A DNA stretch of 64,000 nucleotides from Psychromonas algarum (GTDB lineage Bacteria > Pseudomonadota > Gammaproteobacteria > Enterobacterales > Psychromonadaceae). Position 1 is the first letter of the stretch. Every line of letters starts with the position of its first letter. The stretch lies in contig NZ_SNUW01000004.1 of assembly GCF_004376845.1 (NCBI RefSeq), positions 186,001 to 250,000 on the forward strand. Reading direction: 5' to 3'. Of the stretch, positions 1-7,125 are shown in pieces. A program made the translations under genes and the position numbers. The notes under the pieces are model-generated. The model ran no database searches. It was not told where the DNA came from and saw only the letters and a list, made by a program, of their open reading frames with translations.

Positions 1-1
1 T

Positions 2-1102
2 GCAGGCGAAGATCTCGATACTCAATATGGGCCGAATGACACACCAGATCAAGCAAGAGCCAAAGGAGGGATCTATTCCATCAGTGGTTATCGTCCATCC
101 TTCTCCGATCGTTTATTTATAAGTTCATTAGGCTCTTATGCCTATTATCCTAATCAGCGTTTGTACCTTGATGGCAGTAATAGCTCAGAACAAAATCTCA
201 GTACTACCGATCCCAATAATATATCACCACTACAAACACAAGGTTATAACAACTGGTTCAATGTTAATTTCAGTTATATTTTACCCTGGGGTGAAAGCAA
301 ACATAATGTATTGCCAGATATTCAGCTGCGCCGAGGGCTGCCTGTTAATCGAGACCATGTAGGAGGAGGACAAGTATTCACTAGCGGACAAACCTTGCTT
401 GGAACAGAGTTATTTTATACACGTTGGACAGCCGATCGCTTTACTGAAGCGCCATCTTTAAATACAAATGGTATTCGTCTTTTTCTAGAGCATGATAATA
501 CTGACTACCCTAGCAACCCTTCTCGTGGTTATGCTTTTAAAGCAACTAGCTCTATCGACTTTGGGTTAGCCAATTCCACACAAAGTTGGAACTCATTAGA
601 ATTTGATTATAAACATTACATCGAGTTACCAACATTGCCATGGATGCGTCAAAGTGTTCTTGCTTTTAATGCTTGGACTGCTTACTCACCTTCTTGGGAT
701 AATAATAAAAAATTGAATCCGGGTGGTATATTACAAAAAAATCAAACACCTATGTGGGAAGGAGCACACTTAGGTGGCTGGAATCGAATGCGCGCTTACG
801 ACAGTAACCGTTTTAATGATAAAGCTGCGGTATACGGCGCTGCTGAATATCGTTTTATTCCACAACTTAACCCAATGGCAGATCAAAAGTGGAACCCTTT
901 TCCAATTGATTGGTTTCAACTGGTTTTATTTGCAGAAGTGGGTCGAGTCGCTGAACAATATAACACCGAGTTATTTAAAGACATGAAATATGATGTAGGC
1001 TTTAGTGTACGTGCTTTAGCGGCGAAAACCCCGGTTCGTTTTGATATGGCTTGGGGAGAAGAAGGTAGTTCAATGTGGGTAATGTTAAACCAACCATTTT
1101 AA
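2..1102 (+). CDS. BamA/TamA (Omp85)-family outer-membrane protein, C-terminal part
   Basis: The reading frame is open from the left edge of the window, so the true start lies outside it; about 366 residues are visible. The sequence is rich in alternating aromatic and polar strands. It contains LGGWNRMRAYDSNRF, resembling the Omp85 L6-loop region (VRGF-type), followed by GAAEYRF and a final Phe, which is the usual last residue of an outer-membrane barrel. These features match the bacterial surface antigen (D15/BamA) barrel domain. N-terminal POTRA domains, if present, are outside the window. Family members insert or translocate proteins or lipids at the outer membrane. It is unlikely to be BamA itself, which sits beside lpxD/skp in gammaproteobacteria; here the next gene is an unrelated reductase on the other strand. 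Family call is fairly sure, role is not. Confidence 0.75.
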   Translation, partial: AGEDLDTQYGPNDTPDQARAKGGIYSISGYRPSFSDRLFISSLGSYAYYPNQRLYLDGSNSSEQNLSTTDPNNISPLQTQGYNNWFNVNFSYILPWGESKHNVLPDIQLRRGLPVNRDHVGGGQVFTSGQTLLGTELFYTRWTADRFTEAPSLNTNGIRLFLEHDNTDYPSNPSRGYAFKATSSIDFGLANSTQSWNSLEFDYKHYIELPTLPWMRQSVLAFNAWTAYSPSWDNNKKLNPGGILQKNQTPMWEGAHLGGWNRMRAYDSNRFNDKAAVYGAAEYRFIPQLNPMADQKWNPFPIDWFQLVLFAEVGRVAEQYNTELFKDMKYDVGFSVRALAAKTPVRFDMAWGEEGSSMWVMLNQPF

Positions 1103-1104
1103 AA

Positions 1105-1144
1105 AAGTAACCTAATACCGTTCACAATCGGTATTAGGTTACTT
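1105..1144 (-). terminator. Rho-independent terminator between convergent genes
   Basis: A perfect 16-bp inverted repeat (1105-1120 and 1129-1144) with an 8-nt loop. Read on the minus strand the stem ends in a run of T, so it is a strong terminator for the ene-reductase gene. On the plus strand it can still form a hairpin after the barrel-protein gene but lacks a good U-tract. Confidence 0.8.
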
Positions 1145-1187
1145 CCAGCATTAAAGATATATAACAAATTACTTTATATTCAGAAAC

Positions 1188-2285
1188 TTATGCGCCTGTA
1201 TAAGTCGGGTAATCAGTATAACCATGCTCATTACCACCAAATAATGTTGCACCATCAAGATCCGCAAGAGGTTGATTATTTTGTAATCTTGAAACTAAAT
1301 CAGGGTTACCAACAAAAGGACGACCAAAGGCAACTAAATCAGCAAACCCTTCACTTAAAATAGTCTCTGCACGCTCTAGTGTGTAACTACCAGCAACAAT
1401 AATAGTGTTAGTAAAAACTTTACGTAAATCAACACGGAAAGTTTCAGGGATCACAGGTGCGTCATCCCAATCAGCTTCAGATAAATGTAAGTAAGCAATA
1501 TCACGAGACTGTAGTTCTTTAGCTGCTTCAATAATTGTAGGAACAATATCAGGGCAATCCATATCTTTAAAAGTGATAAATGGTGCTAAGCGAACCCCCA
1601 CTTTATCTGCACCAATTTCTGCAATAACAGCATCAATAACTTGCATTAGAAAACGCAGACGGTTTTCACGAGAACCACCATATTGATCGCTACGTTTATT
1701 CGAGTTAGTACGTAAGAATTGATCAATTAAATAACCATTACCACCATGTATTTCAATGCCATCAAATCCAGCTTCAATTGAACATTTAGCTGCATGTGCA
1801 AAGTCTTTGATCACTCTATCAATATCATCTTGGTTCATTTCACGAGGTTGAATACAATCAACCATTTTTCCATTGCCTTCTTCATCTGAAAGCCAAATTT
1901 GTGTTTCTACTGGCGCTAATGGAGAAGGTGCAATTGGTAACTCACCTTTTTGAAAGACAGGGTGTGAAACTCGACCTACATGCCAGATTTGGCAGAACAT
2001 CGCCGCCCCTTCTTTTTTCACAGCAGCTGTAGATAACTTCCAGCCTTCAACTTGTTCGTCAGTATAAACACCCGGCGTAAATGAATAACCTTGAGAGTCA
2101 TCTGAAATTTGAGTTGCCTCAGAGATAATTAATCCAGCAGAGGCACGTTGTTGATAATAATCCGCCATCATTTGGTTAGGGATATTACCCGGTTGGCTAG
2201 AACGAGCACGTGTCATAGGCGCCATTACTAAACGATTTTGTAATGTTAAGTTTTTAAGTGAAGCAGTTTCAAATAATGTAGTCAT
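1188..2285 (-). CDS. nemA: Old-yellow-enzyme-type alkene reductase (NemA-like)
   Basis: 365 residues, the usual length for NemA / N-ethylmaleimide reductase. These FMN enzymes use NADPH to reduce activated C=C bonds of electrophiles such as quinones, maleimides and methylglyoxal-type toxins. Visible features: the N-terminal LQNRLVMAPMTRAR motif that starts the TIM barrel, HVGR near residue 102, and the active-site H180-x-x-N183 followed by Y185 (IHGGNGYLIDQFLR). The HxxN pair is the yeast OYE arrangement, where several bacterial relatives have HxxH. The ATG is preceded by GGAAGAAAAG. An SDR gene lies 91 bp upstream on the same strand, so the two may share a transcript and respond to the same electrophile stress. 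No NemR-type regulator gene is adjacent. Confidence 0.88.
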   Translation of the reverse strand: MTTLFETASLKNLTLQNRLVMAPMTRARSSQPGNIPNQMMADYYQQRASAGLIISEATQISDDSQGYSFTPGVYTDEQVEGWKLSTAAVKKEGAAMFCQIWHVGRVSHPVFQKGELPIAPSPLAPVETQIWLSDEEGNGKMVDCIQPREMNQDDIDRVIKDFAHAAKCSIEAGFDGIEIHGGNGYLIDQFLRTNSNKRSDQYGGSRENRLRFLMQVIDAVIAEIGADKVGVRLAPFITFKDMDCPDIVPTIIEAAKELQSRDIAYLHLSEADWDDAPVIPETFRVDLRKVFTNTIIVAGSYTLERAETILSEGFADLVAFGRPFVGNPDLVSRLQNNQPLADLDGATLFGGNEHGYTDYPTYTGA

Positions 2286-2376
2286 ATCTTTTCTTCCATA
2301 TTAACTAGGCTTAGCTAGTGATAACTTTTAAACAATAATCGCTTTTAGCAATTAAGGTGAATTAATCAATAATTAT

Positions 2377-3045
2377 TTATTGTAGTAATGCGCCGCCATC
2401 AACATCAATAATCGCGCCGGTCATATAAGGGTTATTAATCGCTAAAGCATAAGCCATTGCAATTTCAGAAGCTTCCCCAGCTTTACCAACAGGTAAATTA
2501 CTGGCTGCATTTTGATACATAGCATCACGCGCTGATAGATCCATTTTTTGATATGCCGTTGTCATTGTTAAACCAGGACTAACCGCATTCACTCGAATAG
2601 GAGCTAACTCTTTTGCTAAAACTTTTGTGACCGCTTCTAATGCTGCATTAATAGCTGTTTTTACATAGGTATTTGCAACTACTTTTCTAGACAGCATTCC
2701 TGTAGTTAAGGTAATTGAACCATTTGCTTTTATATACTCAGCGGCATATTTCGCGACCTGAATTGAGCCCCAAAATTTAGTATCAAAAGCTTGCTTTGCA
2801 TCTGTAATATTAACATCGACAACTTTACCAGCCGGAGCAGATGAACCCGCTGTCACAACAAGATGATCAAATGGACCAATAGATTCAAAGTACTCACGTA
2901 TAGCTTGTTCGTTACTGATATCAAGTCCTGTTTGACGACTAGCAACATGAACCGTGTTGTTATCTTTATCAAAAGATGAAGCGATCGCCTTACCGATACC
3001 TGATGTACCGCCGATAATGACATAGGTTTTTGCTTCTTGGCTCAT
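2377..3045 (-). CDS. Short-chain dehydrogenase/reductase, atypical active site
   Basis: 222 residues with a Rossmann start (VIIGGTSGIGKAIA, the TGxxxGxG nucleotide motif, residues 9-22), VVTAGSSAP in the NAG position, and the C-terminal VNAVSPGL motif. The classical catalytic YxxxK is not present: Tyr127 is followed by VKTA, with Lys at +2 instead of +4. This is typical of a short SDR subgroup of unknown substrate, so activity cannot be assumed. The ATG has a clear GGAG ribosome site. It precedes nemA on the same strand, which suggests a joint role in reducing small carbonyl or enone compounds. A dyad about 90 bp upstream may be its operator. Confidence 0.8.
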   Translation of the reverse strand: MSQEAKTYVIIGGTSGIGKAIASSFDKDNNTVHVASRQTGLDISNEQAIREYFESIGPFDHLVVTAGSSAPAGKVVDVNITDAKQAFDTKFWGSIQVAKYAAEYIKANGSITLTTGMLSRKVVANTYVKTAINAALEAVTKVLAKELAPIRVNAVSPGLTMTTAYQKMDLSARDAMYQNAASNLPVGKAGEASEIAMAYALAINNPYMTGAIIDVDGGALLQ

Positions 3046-3134
3046 AATTAACTCCGATTAAGTTGTTTCAGTATGTTGGTATAGGCATGATTATATGCTT
3101 ACTTTCATCACTTAATAATTAGCTAAAACATGAA

Positions 3135-3163
3135 AACATTATTCACTATTAATGAATAATGTT
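3135..3163. promoter_or_regulatory. Perfect 11-bp dyad, candidate operator
   Basis: AACATTATTCA and its exact inverse TGAATAATGTT flank a 7-bp spacer. The dyad is 90 bp upstream of the SDR start and centred in otherwise unstructured AT-rich DNA. There is no T-run, so it does not look like a terminator. A dimeric repressor or activator site is the simplest reading. The regulator is not identifiable from this window. Confidence 0.4.
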
Positions 3164-3327
3164 ATTTTCAGTTACTCATGCACGTTTATCTAACACTGGA
3201 AATTAATATCAAATATTGTATGAATAGATCAGATTCAATAGCAAATTCTCACTTCGCAAAAAAATCATTTTCCGACTTTAGAAATACACTGTGACAAGCT
3301 TAAAAAATAGAGGGTATGTAAAAAGTA

Positions 3328-3356
3328 AAAAGCCGCATCTAAGTAATGCGGTTTTT
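3328..3356. terminator. Bidirectional Rho-independent terminator
   Basis: Stem AGCCGCAT / ATGCGGTT with a 7-nt loop. It is flanked by A-runs on the left and T-runs on the right, so both strands get a U-tract. It ends the DUF805 transcript, whose stop codon is 68 bp away. Confidence 0.8.
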
Positions 3357-3423
3357 ATAAGAAAATAAAATGCCAATCAATATCGATAAAACATTGTTGA
3401 TTATGCTTAAAAATACCTAAAGC

Positions 3424-3801
3424 TTAACCATTTCCCCCTGCTTTAGGGTTATCACCATATGAATTAATATTCGCATCCCCCTCTAATAACATAAAGATAG
3501 CAAGCACAAGCACGCCAATAATTGGAATAAGGAAGATTAAAAGCCACCAGCCAGAACGGTTAGTATCATGAAGTCGACGAACAGCAACGGCTATGCCCGG
3601 GAGAAAAACAGCTAATGTATATATGCCGCCTAATAACCCTGAGCCCGTGTGTACATTAAAACTTCCCATAGAACGATCAACAAAGCTTAACAACAAACCA
3701 ATTACGATATTAAATAAAAAGAAACACCAATACTCTTTTCTACGAGAACGTCCACTAAATGTCGCGTAGTTTTTTATTGCCATCAAATACCAGTTCATCA
3801 T
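3424..3801 (-). CDS. DUF805 inner-membrane protein
   Basis: 125 residues with about four hydrophobic segments. The family signature is visible: FSGRSRRKEYW near the N-terminus, VRRLHDTNRSGWW in the middle, then a closing hydrophobic helix pair and a GDANINSYGDNP tail (the GxxxxNxYGxxP end typical of DUF805/YhaH). The function of the family is not known; members are common single-gene inner-membrane proteins. It is followed by its own terminator and is divergent from the ABC importer genes, so it is probably monocistronic. The start is ATG-ATG with a weak GGT upstream. Confidence 0.88.
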   Translation of the reverse strand: MMNWYLMAIKNYATFSGRSRRKEYWCFFLFNIVIGLLLSFVDRSMGSFNVHTGSGLLGGIYTLAVFLPGIAVAVRRLHDTNRSGWWLLIFLIPIIGVLVLAIFMLLEGDANINSYGDNPKAGGNG

Positions 3802-4147
3802 ATTACCTATATTATGTGTTTGAATAGCAAATCATAACCAAGACTTGCATTAAGAGGTAATAATATTATTGACTAAAATAAGTAAATTGGCTGAAGTAAA
3901 AGTCACTTTGCTTTTACCCTTAGCAATAATGTAATTGAAAAAAGGCTAATTTTCACTCTTCACTGATCAGCAATTTATATTAAATCATGACATATGAATT
4001 TACTCACTCACCTAGTATTGTTTATAACGAATTTGTTACGTATAGTCGTCGAAATAACCATACTCAATATGATGATTAACTTTATTTTTTTAAAGTTTTA
4101 AAAAAATTATCACATAAAAATTCATTAAAATTGGAACAGCTTCTCTT
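3802..4147. other. Divergent intergenic region, DUF805 / ABC importer
   Basis: 346 bases separating two divergent genes. Besides the promoter listed at 4018-4046 I see no gene and no structured RNA. I looked for a Fur box (GATAATGATTATCATTATC-like) and for a cobalamin riboswitch core and saw neither. Confidence 0.6.
4018..4046 (+). promoter_or_regulatory. Sigma-70 promoter candidate for the ABC importer operon
   Basis: TTGTTT (4018-4023), a 17-bp spacer, and TATAGT (4041-4046). Transcription would begin near 4053, leaving an untranslated leader of about 95 nt before the TTG start of the ATPase gene. Confidence 0.45.
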
Positions 4148-5008
4148 TTGTTAAATAACACATCATCTTCCTTTAAAAACAATCAACAAAAAGAATCTAA
4201 TTTAAGATCTATTTTTGCTAACTACCGACCAGTAAATCTAAAATTAGATGCAGTTAGTTGGTCCCCCTATAAAAATAAACCTTTACTTAAACCTATTAGT
4301 CTTTCAATTAATGCAGGGGAATTTGTGGCTGTGGTTGGGCCTAATGGCTCAGGAAAAACAAGCTTATTGCGTTGTATTTATAGAGTAAATAAACCTTCTT
4401 CAGGTGAAGTGTTAATTGACGGTAAAAATATATGGTCCATCCCACCTCGGCAATATGCACAGCGTATTGCAACAGTATTACAAGATACCGGATCTGAATT
4501 TGGTCTTAGTGTTTTTGAAATGGTCGAAATTGGGTTAACACCTAGATCAACTCATTGGAAGCGCACTCATATTGATATAGAGGCAATTAATGAAGTCTTA
4601 ATATTATTGGATATATCTCATCTTACAGAGCGAGATTTTAGTTCTTTATCTGGCGGCGAACGCCAACGCGTTTTAATTGCCCGCGCTTTAATTCAAAGTC
4701 CTGATATATTAATTTTAGATGAGCCAACCAATCATCTAGATATCCGTCATCAACTTGAACTGTTAGAACTTCTTTCAACATTACCTTGCACTATTGTTGT
4801 TTCTTTACATGATTTATCGCTTGCTTCAGCTTATGCAGATCGCGTTTTAGTGATGGATAAAGGAGAAATGCAGGACTATTCAGTACCACAGGAAGTATTT
4901 ACAGAACAAAATATTAAAAATGTATTTGGTGTAGAGACCATTATTGATAAACACCCCATAACTCAACGCCCCCGCTTTTCTTTTTATACAAAAAAACAAC
5001 AGGATTAA
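4148..5008 (+). CDS. ABC transporter ATPase, FecE/BtuD type
   Basis: 286 residues. Walker A GPNGSGKTS, Q-loop region (VLQDTGSEF), ABC signature LSGGERQRV, Walker B ILILDEPTNHLD and the H-loop in SLHDLS are all intact. The combination and order of neighbours (ATPase, binding protein, FecCD permease) place it in the family importing ferric siderophores, heme or cobalamin. The frame has no ATG before the conserved core. A stop lies at 4115, and TTG at 4148 is the best start but has only a weak ribosome site. This gives an N-terminal extension of about 25 polar residues compared with FecE/BtuD. The next start is 3 bp after its stop, so the three genes form one operon. Substrate is undetermined. 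Confidence 0.85.
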   Translation: MLNNTSSSFKNNQQKESNLRSIFANYRPVNLKLDAVSWSPYKNKPLLKPISLSINAGEFVAVVGPNGSGKTSLLRCIYRVNKPSSGEVLIDGKNIWSIPPRQYAQRIATVLQDTGSEFGLSVFEMVEIGLTPRSTHWKRTHIDIEAINEVLILLDISHLTERDFSSLSGGERQRVLIARALIQSPDILILDEPTNHLDIRHQLELLELLSTLPCTIVVSLHDLSLASAYADRVLVMDKGEMQDYSVPQEVFTEQNIKNVFGVETIIDKHPITQRPRFSFYTKKQQD

Positions 5009-5011
5009 TCG

Positions 5012-5989
5012 ATGAAAGTTCGCTCTAACTTATTCTCTATCTTATTATTTACTAGCTTTATGGTGATGATTTTACCTGCACAAGCACAATTAGCAGATGA
5101 TCAATATTACCCAATTAATATCCAGAGCTGTGATCGCGTTGTTACATTTGATCATAAGCCTAAAGCAGCTATTTCAAACGATGTTAACTTAACCGAAATG
5201 ATGCTAGCACTAGGCTTACAGAAACAGATGGTAGGTGTTACAGGCATTTCTGGGTGGAGAACATTAGATCCAATATTACGTAAAGATATTGGAGAGCTAC
5301 CTGAGCTTTCACCTAAATATCCAACAAAAGAAGTGCTATTAGGAGCTGATGCTGACTTTTATTTCGCTGGATGGAATTACGGCATGCAAGTCGGTGGCGG
5401 TATTACGCCAGACACACTTGCTCCCTTAGGTATCAAAGTATATGAACTCAGTGAAAGTTGTGTTCATATTATGAATAAATCTAAAGTATCAATGGATGAT
5501 CTTTATAATGACCTATTAAATTTGGGTCGTATTTTCAATGTCGAAGAACGGGCTCAATTATTAGTTTCAAAATATAAAGAAGAACTAAAAAACTTTCAGA
5601 AGAACCTCACCCCACTTGCTCAATCACCAAAAGTTTTTGTATATGACTCTGGTGAAGAACAGCCTTTTACCTCAGCAGGTCTTGGTATGCCGACGGCTTT
5701 AATTAACGAAGCAGGAGGTAAGAACATTATGGAGCACATACAAAAAAGCTGGATACAAGTTGGTTGGGAATCTGTCATTGATCGCGCACCAGAGGTTATC
5801 GTTATTATTAACTATGGCGATATTACAGCACAGCAAAAAATTAACTTCTTACGTTCACGACCTGCTCTAAAAGATATTCCAGCTATTAAAAATAACCGAT
5901 TTGTTATTCTTGAATATGTTGAAGCTACGCCAGGCCCTCGTAACATCAAAGCAATTAAACGTTTAGCAGAAGCTTTTAGAGCGGAATAA
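5012..5989 (+). CDS. Periplasmic binding protein of an iron-complex/cobalamin-type ABC importer
   Basis: 325 residues starting with a signal peptide (MKVRSNLFSILLFTSFMVMI, cleavage likely after AQA near residue 25). The body has the class III binding-protein layout: an N-terminal lobe with LTEMMLALGLQKQMVGVTG, a long connecting helix (about residues 160-200), and a C-terminal lobe with AGGKNI and WIQVGWESVIDRAPEVIVI. This is the PeriplaBP_2 / BtuF-FhuD-like fold. No lipobox is present, so it should be soluble in the periplasm. It lies between its ATPase and permease genes. No TonB receptor is encoded nearby, so the ligand (siderophore, corrinoid or another metal complex) cannot be named. Confidence 0.85.
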   Translation: MKVRSNLFSILLFTSFMVMILPAQAQLADDQYYPINIQSCDRVVTFDHKPKAAISNDVNLTEMMLALGLQKQMVGVTGISGWRTLDPILRKDIGELPELSPKYPTKEVLLGADADFYFAGWNYGMQVGGGITPDTLAPLGIKVYELSESCVHIMNKSKVSMDDLYNDLLNLGRIFNVEERAQLLVSKYKEELKNFQKNLTPLAQSPKVFVYDSGEEQPFTSAGLGMPTALINEAGGKNIMEHIQKSWIQVGWESVIDRAPEVIVIINYGDITAQQKINFLRSRPALKDIPAIKNNRFVILEYVEATPGPRNIKAIKRLAEAFRAE

Positions 5990-7047
5990 TGAAAAACCCT
6001 AATATGAAAAAAATCAGCCTTGCTAATATACCTTTAAAATTTTTATTACTGATATTAATTGTTTTGCTGATTATTTTTATGAGCGTTGCAATCGCTGTAG
6101 GCTCTATTCCAATTTCACAAAGCACGGTATGGGGCGTTATTGGCCATAAGTTATCACTTACTAATAGTTTGCCAACTTGGTCAATGGGTAGAGAAAATAT
6201 TATTTGGGAAGTGCGCTTACCTAGAGTTATTTTAGCGGCTATTGTTGGGGCAACACTTGCGATTGTCGGTGCAGCCTTGCAATCAATCACTCGTAATCCT
6301 TTAGCGGATCCTCACTTATTAGGTATTTCATCAGGAGCTGCGTTAGGTGCAATTATAGCGCTATTGCATACAGGTATGATTTTGGGCGCAATAACCGTCC
6401 CTGTATTTGCTTTTCTTGGTGCCCTTTTTGCGATGTTTTTAGTCTTGGGAGTTGCAAACTTTTCAATGGCAAATAGTGCAGGACGATTAATTCTTGCAGG
6501 CGTTGCTGTTGCATTTATTCTCACCGCCTTAGGTAACTTGTTTATTTTTATGGGCGATCATAGAGCATCACATACAGTGATATTTTGGATGTTAGGTGGA
6601 TTAGGTCTTGCTCAATGGAACCAGCTTTGGTTTCCATTAGTAACTTTAATCATCGGAGCAAGTTATCTCATTTATAAAGCCAAATATTTAAATGCAATGA
6701 TATTAGGTGATGAAACAGCAAGGACATTAGGTGTGCCCGCTCAGCGTTTTAGATTGTTAGTTATTATCATTTGTGCGCTACTTACTGGCGCTGCCGTGGC
6801 ATTTTCAGGCGTTATTGGTTTCGTTGGTTTAATGATCCCCCATATAATACGCTTATTAGTTGGAGGAGATTACCGTAAAGTATTACCTTTATCAGCGTTG
6901 TTTGGTGCTCTGTTTTTAGTTTTTGCGGATATTGTGGCAAGAGTGATCATTCCACCAGAAGATATGCCAATTGGTATACTCACAGGCTTAGCGGGTGGTA
7001 TTGCATTTATCTTTTTAATGCGCCAACGCCAGAACGTATCACTTTAA
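5989..7047 (+). CDS. FecCD-family ABC transporter permease
   Basis: 352 residues, about ten hydrophobic helices, the normal size for FecCD/BtuC. Visible family motifs: EVRLPRVILAAIVGATLAIV near residue 65, LQSITRNPLADPHLLGISSG (about 90-110), and GFVGLMIPHIIRLLVGGDYR (the ATPase-contact loop) near residue 280. The ATG overlaps the last base of the binding-protein stop codon, which indicates translational coupling. It completes a minimal importer operon with the two upstream genes. A single permease gene implies a homodimeric channel, as in BtuC. Confidence 0.9.
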   Translation: MKNPNMKKISLANIPLKFLLLILIVLLIIFMSVAIAVGSIPISQSTVWGVIGHKLSLTNSLPTWSMGRENIIWEVRLPRVILAAIVGATLAIVGAALQSITRNPLADPHLLGISSGAALGAIIALLHTGMILGAITVPVFAFLGALFAMFLVLGVANFSMANSAGRLILAGVAVAFILTALGNLFIFMGDHRASHTVIFWMLGGLGLAQWNQLWFPLVTLIIGASYLIYKAKYLNAMILGDETARTLGVPAQRFRLLVIIICALLTGAAVAFSGVIGFVGLMIPHIIRLLVGGDYRKVLPLSALFGALFLVFADIVARVIIPPEDMPIGILTGLAGGIAFIFLMRQRQNVSL

Positions 7048-7071
7048 GCATAAAATAGTTAAGTATCATAA

Positions 7072-7102
7072 TGGAGCCATCATTTAATTATTGATAGCTC
7101 CA
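7072..7102. terminator. Hairpin between convergent transcripts
   Basis: TGGAGCCATCA and TGATAGCTCCA form an 11-bp stem with one mismatch and a 9-nt loop. It sits 25 bp after the permease stop and 24 bp after the MFS gene stop on the other strand. No strong U-tract on either side, so termination efficiency is uncertain. Confidence 0.4.
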
Positions 7103-7125
7103 ATATCTGATCGTTAACCTAGTCA

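Larger units (their letters stand above)
3046..3423. other. Intergenic region upstream of the SDR gene
   Basis: 378 bases without a gene. It holds the dyad at 3135-3163 and the hairpin terminator at 3328-3356, both listed separately. The rest is AT-rich and shows no conserved open frame. The SDR promoter should lie here. Confidence 0.7.

Noticed and set aside
3802-4147. Fur box or cobalamin riboswitch before the ABC importer
   Set aside because: No sequence close to either consensus was found on reading both strands.
5976-6524. Minus-strand frames inside the FecCD permease gene
   Set aside because: Antisense shadows of a hydrophobic coding sequence.
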